Source: an uncultured Oscillospiraceae bacterium (GTDB taxonomy: Bacteria; Bacillota; Clostridia; Oscillospirales; Oscillospiraceae). From it: DNA of 64,000 nt. Made by a program: the position numbers and the translations under genes. The notes beneath the pieces are model-generated. The model saw only the letters and a program-made list of their open reading frames with translations. It searched no databases and had not been told where the DNA came from. This document shows, piece after piece, positions 60,643 to 64,000 of the stretch (position 1 is the first letter of the stretch; the number at the start of each line of letters is the position of its first letter). The stretch lies in NCBI GenBank assembly GCA_934597585.1, contig CAKTSA010000003.1, positions 1 through 64,000 of the forward strand. The letters are read 5' to 3'.

Positions 60643-60710
60643 GCGGACAAGGATAAGGGGAAATCCCTCCCCGACCCTATGTTCCGTATCCCAAGAAAGG
60701 AGCAACCAAT

Positions 60711-61247
60711 ATGAAGTTCACATTCGCCTGCAAGAAGATCGCGCTGAACGACTCCATCAAGGAGTACGCCGAGAAAAAGATCAGCAAACTCGACCGGTAC
60801 TTCGCGGAGGAAGCGGACGCATTTGTGACCTTTGCCGTGGAAAAGAAGAACCGCTGCACCGTAGAGCTGACCATCCGCGCCGCCAACGGCACCCTGTTCC
60901 GTGCCCAGGCCGAGGATCCCGACGGTGACATGCGGGGCGCCATCGACGGGACTGTCAGTTTCATCGAGCGCCGCATCCGCAAGAACAAGACCCGCCTGGC
61001 CAAGAACCTGCGGCCGGAGGTCATGGAGCCGGAGCTGCCGGAGTTCCATGTGGAGGAAGAGGATGAGTTCCACGTGGTGCGCACCAAGCGCTTCGCCGTC
61101 AAGCCCATGACCATTGACGAGGCCATCTTGCAGATGAACCTGCTGGATCATTCCTTCTATGTCTTCCGCAACGTGGCGGACGACACCATCTCCGTGGTCT
61201 ACCGCCGCAACAACGGCGGCTACGGCATCATCGAGACGAAGGAATAA
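60711..61247 (+). CDS. hpf: Ribosome hibernation-promoting factor, long form
   Basis: HPF pairs inactive ribosomes into 100S dimers in stationary phase. The 178-residue protein has the N-terminal S30AE domain (MKFTFACKKIALNDSIKEYAEKKISKLDRY, about 1-100) that sits in the decoding channel, a linker, and the C-terminal dimerisation domain (VVRTKRFAVKPMTIDEAILQMNLLDHSFYVF, about 122-178). It is thus the long type of Firmicutes. It has its own promoter and terminator. Confidence 0.95.
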   Translation: MKFTFACKKIALNDSIKEYAEKKISKLDRYFAEEADAFVTFAVEKKNRCTVELTIRAANGTLFRAQAEDPDGDMRGAIDGTVSFIERRIRKNKTRLAKNLRPEVMEPELPEFHVEEEDEFHVVRTKRFAVKPMTIDEAILQMNLLDHSFYVFRNVADDTISVVYRRNNGGYGIIETKE

Positions 61248-61255
61248 TATATAGC

Positions 61256-61288
61256 TCAAAAAGCCACCCGAAAGGGTGGCTTTTTTTG
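61256..61288 (+). terminator. Terminator after hpf
   Basis: AAAAAGCCACCC/GGGTGGCTTTTTTT with a GAAA loop. Confidence 0.92.
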
Positions 61289-61290
61289 TA

Positions 61291-61400
61291 GTGAAGAGAG
61301 AAAAGTGAAAAGTGAAGAGTTTCGGTATGCCGCCTGCGGCGGCATGATTGAAATTGTGCCGCAAAGCGGCACACCTCAGTTTTTCACTTTTCTCTTTTCA
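61291..61400. repeat. Palindromic repeat, GTGAAAAGTGAAGAG family
   Basis: GAGAAAAGTGAAAAGTGAAGAG and CTTTTCTCTTTTCACT arms enclose GCCGCCTGCGGCGGC and GTGCCGCAAAGCGGCAC hairpins, in the same order as at 28979-29096. Confidence 0.75.
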
Positions 61401-61406
61401 CTGAAC

Positions 61407-61442
61407 AAAGAAAAGGCGGCTCACGCCGCCTTTTCCTTTGTT
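61407..61442 (-). terminator. Terminator of glyQS
   Basis: AAAGGCGGC and GCCGCCTTTT flank a short TCAC-type loop just beyond the stop; A-runs on the plus side give T-runs on the minus strand. Confidence 0.8.
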
Positions 61443-61444
61443 TT

Positions 61445-62866
61445 TTAGTACGCCAGCTTCTCTGCCAGATAGGCCTTCAGCTCGCTGATGGGGATGCGCA
61501 CCTGCTCCATGGAGTCACGCTCGCGGACGGTGACGCAGTTGTCGCCGGCCTTCTCCGCGTCGCCCACGGTGTCGAAGTCCACGGTGATGCAGTAGGGGGT
61601 GCCCACCTCGTCCTCGCGGCGGTAGCGCTTGCCGATGGAGCCGGTCTCGTCGAAGTCGATCATCCACTCCTTGCTGAGTTCCTCGTAGATCTTGCGGGCA
61701 GGCTCGCTGAGCTTCTTGCTGAGGGGCAGGATGGCGGCCTTGTAGGGCGCCAGCGCGGGATGCAGGTGCAGCACCACGCGGACGTCGTTCTTGGCCTCGT
61801 CCACGACCTCCTCGTCATAGGCGTCCACCAGCACGGCCAGCACGCTGCGCTCCACGCCCAGAGACGGCTCCACCACATAGGGGATGTAGCGCTCGTTGGT
61901 CTCGGGATCGAAATAGGTCAGATCCTTGCCGGACACGGTCTGGTGCTGGGTCAGGTCGTAGTCGGTGCGGTCGGCCACGCCCCACAGCTCGCCCCAGCCG
62001 AAGGGGAACAGGAACTCGAAGTCCGTGGTGGCCTTGGAGTAGAAGCACAGCTCCTCGGGATCGTGGTCACGCAGCCGCAGGTTCTCGTCCTTCAGGCCGA
62101 TGCCCAGCAGCCAGTTGTGGCAGAAGGTGCGCCAGTAGTTGAACCACTCCAGGTCGGTGCCGGGCTTGCAGAAGAACTCCAGCTCCATCTGCTCGAACTC
62201 GCGGACGCGGAAGATGAAGTTGCCCGGGGTGATCTCGTTGCGGAAGGACTTGCCGATCTGGCACACGCCGAAGGGCAGCTTGCGGCGGGTGGTGCGCTGG
62301 GTGTTGACGAAGTTGGTGAAGATGCCCTGTGCCGTCTCGGGACGGAGGTACACGGTGTTCTTGGCGTCCTCGGTAACGCCCTGGAAGGTCTTGAACATCA
62401 GGTTGAACTGGCGGATGTCGGTGAAGTTATGCTTGCCGCAGGAGGGGCAGGGGATGTTCTTGTCCTCCACGAAGTCCTTCATCTCCTGCTGGGAGAAGGC
62501 GTCGATGGGCTTGGGCAGCTCAAAACCGTTCTGCTGGCACCACTCCTCGATCAGCTTGTCGGCGCGGAAGCGCTCCTTGCACTCCTTGCAGTCCATCAGG
62601 GGATCGGAGAAGCCGGCCAGATGGCCGCTGGCCACCCAGGTCTGGGGGTTCATGAGGATGGCGGCGTCCTGACCCACGTTGTAGGGGTTCTCCTGGACGA
62701 ACTTCTTCCACCAGGCCTTCTTGATGTTGTTCTTCAGCTCCACGCCCAGGGGGCCGTAGTCCCAGGTGTTGGCCAGGCCGCCGTAGATCTCGGAGCCTGC
62801 GAAGATGATGCCGCGGTTCTTGCACAGCGCCACGATCTTATCCATGGTCTTTTCAGTGTTTTTCAT
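61445..62866 (-). CDS. glyQS: Glycine--tRNA ligase (homodimeric type)
   Basis: The enzyme charges tRNA-Gly. This 473-residue class II synthetase is the single-chain alpha2 type: [25 protein letters not shown] at the start, [26 protein letters not shown], a zinc-like CPSCGKHN, motif 2 region [34 protein letters not shown], and motif 3 with [10 protein letters not shown], followed by the anticodon-binding domain. AAAGGAG precedes the ATG. A glycine-type T-box leader stands upstream, so expression should rise when tRNA-Gly is uncharged. Confidence 0.96.
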   Translation of the reverse strand: MKNTEKTMDKIVALCKNRGIIFAGSEIYGGLANTWDYGPLGVELKNNIKKAWWKKFVQENPYNVGQDAAILMNPQTWVASGHLAGFSDPLMDCKECKERFRADKLIEEWCQQNGFELPKPIDAFSQQEMKDFVEDKNIPCPSCGKHNFTDIRQFNLMFKTFQGVTEDAKNTVYLRPETAQGIFTNFVNTQRTTRRKLPFGVCQIGKSFRNEITPGNFIFRVREFEQMELEFFCKPGTDLEWFNYWRTFCHNWLLGIGLKDENLRLRDHDPEELCFYSKATTDFEFLFPFGWGELWGVADRTDYDLTQHQTVSGKDLTYFDPETNERYIPYVVEPSLGVERSVLAVLVDAYDEEVVDEAKNDVRVVLHLHPALAPYKAAILPLSKKLSEPARKIYEELSKEWMIDFDETGSIGKRYRREDEVGTPYCITVDFDTVGDAEKAGDNCVTVRERDSMEQVRIPISELKAYLAEKLAY

Positions 62867-63055
62867 GGTGATATCTCCTTTGTTCTTTATTATGATTCTT
62901 TCTCGGTTATTTATATTTAATCAGTTTTTGCCGCGGTTTATCCGTGGCAAAAACACCATAAAAGCGACCAACGGGAGCTCTCGCATCGACCAAAGCACCG
63001 CAGGTGCTGCGATAAATGCGAGTTCCTACTTGGAAAACAACGTTTTCCAAGTAAT

Positions 63056-63222
63056 ATAAAAAGCCCTGATACCGTCGTAACGGTATCAGGGCGAACTAAA
63101 CAACTAGTCCGTGGTTCCACCTGAATTTGGATGCATCCACACTCTTACTGCCGGTAACGGGGCGTCCGGCGGGCATTTCCTCCCGCAGCTCCGGGCAGCC
63201 ACGCCCATCATCGCCTGTTGCT
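63056..63222 (-). ncRNA. T-box leader of glyQS
   Basis: On the minus strand the T-box sequence AGGTGGAACCACGG (63109-63122) is followed by a strong terminator GCCCTGATACC/GGTATCAGGGC with a T-run (63058-63092), and preceded by stem regions from about 63222. In T-box control, uncharged tRNA pairs with the T-box bulge and blocks the terminator. The specifier codon is not resolved from inspection. From 63055 to 62880 there are only small hairpins (TTTTTGCC/GGCAAAAA; CTTGGAAAAC/GTTTTCCAAG). Confidence 0.88.
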
Positions 63223-63228
63223 TTGCCT

Positions 63229-63257
63229 AGAATAGCACGTTTTTTTGCGGGTGTCAA
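63229..63257 (-). promoter_or_regulatory. Promoter of the glyQS T-box transcript
   Basis: Perfect TTGACA (63252-63257) and TATTCT (63229-63234) on the minus strand, 17 bp apart. Confidence 0.8.
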
Positions 63258-63339
63258 GGAAATTTGGGAAAAGCACCGCGGGAAAATACCGATATGCGCT
63301 GCCTTTTGCCTCATCCCCTGCGAAACTCTGCCGTACCTT

Positions 63340-63406
63340 TTCCAATCATGCCGCCGCAGGCGGCATACCGCAGCTCGTTACGCTTCTCTTTTCACTTTTC
63401 TCTGGT
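63340..63406. repeat. Fragment of the GTGAAAAGTGAAGAG repeat family
   Basis: ATGCCGCCGCAGGCGGCATACC and CTTCTCTTTTCACTTTTCTCT match the inner hairpin and one arm of the complete copies. Confidence 0.6.
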
Positions 63407-63438
63407 AAGGAAAAAGCTGCCAAAAGGCAGCTTTTTCC
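63407..63438. terminator. Terminator of nadE
   Basis: GGAAAAAGCTGCC/GGCAGCTTTTTCC with a short loop, adjacent to the nadE stop codon. Confidence 0.85.
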
Positions 63439-64000
63439 TTACTTTTTGTTGGGGTTATAGTAGTCCGTGGGTTCCTCCAGTACGATGGGCAGGCCGTTCT
63501 GATACACCGGCAGGGTCTGGAACTTGAAGCGGCTGACGGCGTGCTTGCGGTCGATGTCCGCCTTGATCTTCTCGTCCACCACGCCCCGGCGGATGTACTC
63601 GTTGACGGCGTGATAGGTGAAGCCCAGGTTGTCCTCGTCGGTGAGGCCCGTCAGACCGTCGGAGGGCGGCTTGATGAGGAACTTCTCCGGCAGGCCAAGG
63701 GCCCGGCCCAGGGCGATGACCTCCTCGGTGGTGTACATGCCCAGGGGAGAGAAGGCGCCGGCGCTGTCGCCGTAAATGGTGCAGTAGCCCACCCAGTCTT
63801 CGCTGAGGTTGCTGGTGTTGATGACGATGCCCTGGTCCACCGTCTGTGCCACGGCGTACAGGGTGGCCATGCGGACGCGGCTGGGCAGATTCACCAGCGT
63901 CTGGCGGCTGGGGGTCAGGCCCACCCGCTCCATCTCCTTCACCACGCCCTGCACGGCGTCGTGGATGTTGATGGTCACGTGGGGGATGTCCAGCACGTCC
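63439..64000 (-). CDS. nadE: NAD+ synthase, C-terminal part (start outside window)
   Basis: NadE makes NAD+ from deamido-NAD+ with ATP and ammonia. The visible 187 residues cover the C-terminal part: NLPSRVRMATLYAVAQ, NTSNLSEDWVGYCTIYGDSAGAFSPLG, which holds the family's substrate-binding loop, IKPPSDGLTGLTDEDNLGFTYHAVNEYI, and a basic end with SRFKFQTLPVY. The ATP P-loop lies beyond the right edge. The protein looks like the short ammonia-dependent form, but a glutaminase domain cannot be excluded since the N-terminus is missing. Confidence 0.92.
   Translation of the reverse strand, partial: DVLDIPHVTINIHDAVQGVVKEMERVGLTPSRQTLVNLPSRVRMATLYAVAQTVDQGIVINTSNLSEDWVGYCTIYGDSAGAFSPLGMYTTEEVIALGRALGLPEKFLIKPPSDGLTGLTDEDNLGFTYHAVNEYIRRGVVDEKIKADIDRKHAVSRFKFQTLPVYQNGLPIVLEEPTDYYNPNKK

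Overview
The window looks like a GC-rich, spore-forming member of the Clostridia, most like Oscillospiraceae. Evidence is the Firmicutes origin order (dnaA, dnaN, S4 protein, recF, remB, gyrB, gyrA on one side; rpmH, rnpA, yidD, yidC, jag on the other), an orphan spoVAC, a T-box leader before glyQS, strong Shine-Dalgarno sites and sigma-A promoters, and no outer-membrane genes. Genus is not resolvable from sequence alone. The replication origin is placed at about 49.6 kb, between dnaA and dnaN. Most genes point away from it.

Left third (1-23.3 kb): one continuous minus-strand cobamide locus. It starts at a strong promoter and a full-size cobalamin riboswitch (23.0-23.3 kb) with a terminator. 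It continues through a secreted DUF4430 (transcobalamin C-terminal-like) protein, an alpha/alpha-barrel membrane protein, a MoxR-DUF58-transglutaminase-like trio, and a 1960-residue secreted protein with a beta-propeller and a dockerin-like segment. A second, compact cobalamin riboswitch (9.4 kb) precedes a 1551-residue wall or membrane-anchored protein and a DUF4430 lipoprotein. The tail is a tightly coupled operon for cobamide salvage and lower-ligand assembly: a TIM-barrel protein resembling the remodelling hydrolase CbiR, cobT, cobU, cobS, a short second CobU-like protein and a CobC-like phosphatase. No corrin-ring genes are visible. My reading is an acquisition-and-remodelling system for external cobamides with animal-transcobalamin-like architecture.

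Middle (23.6-39.6 kb): an unusually long RND exporter, gapdh on the opposite strand, an ECF sigma/anti-sigma-like pair, a hypothetical protein, radical SAM proteins, thymidine kinase, mutY, spoVAC, ferredoxin-hemW and rnhA. Origin region (40-57.3 kb): trmO, gyrA, gyrB, remB, recF, S4 protein, dnaN, oriC, dnaA, a MATE exporter, then rpmH-rnpA-yidD-yidC-jag.

Right end (57.4-64 kb): a radical SAM/SPASM enzyme overlapping a membrane protein whose tail is a Cys-Ala repeat (a probable modification pair), hpf, glyQS with its T-box leader, and the C-terminal part of nadE.

From 30.6 kb rightwards, intergenic spaces are repeatedly filled by a 430-690 bp palindromic element (about ten large copies plus fragments). 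Its terminal hairpins keep their pairing while changing sequence. The cobamide locus has none.
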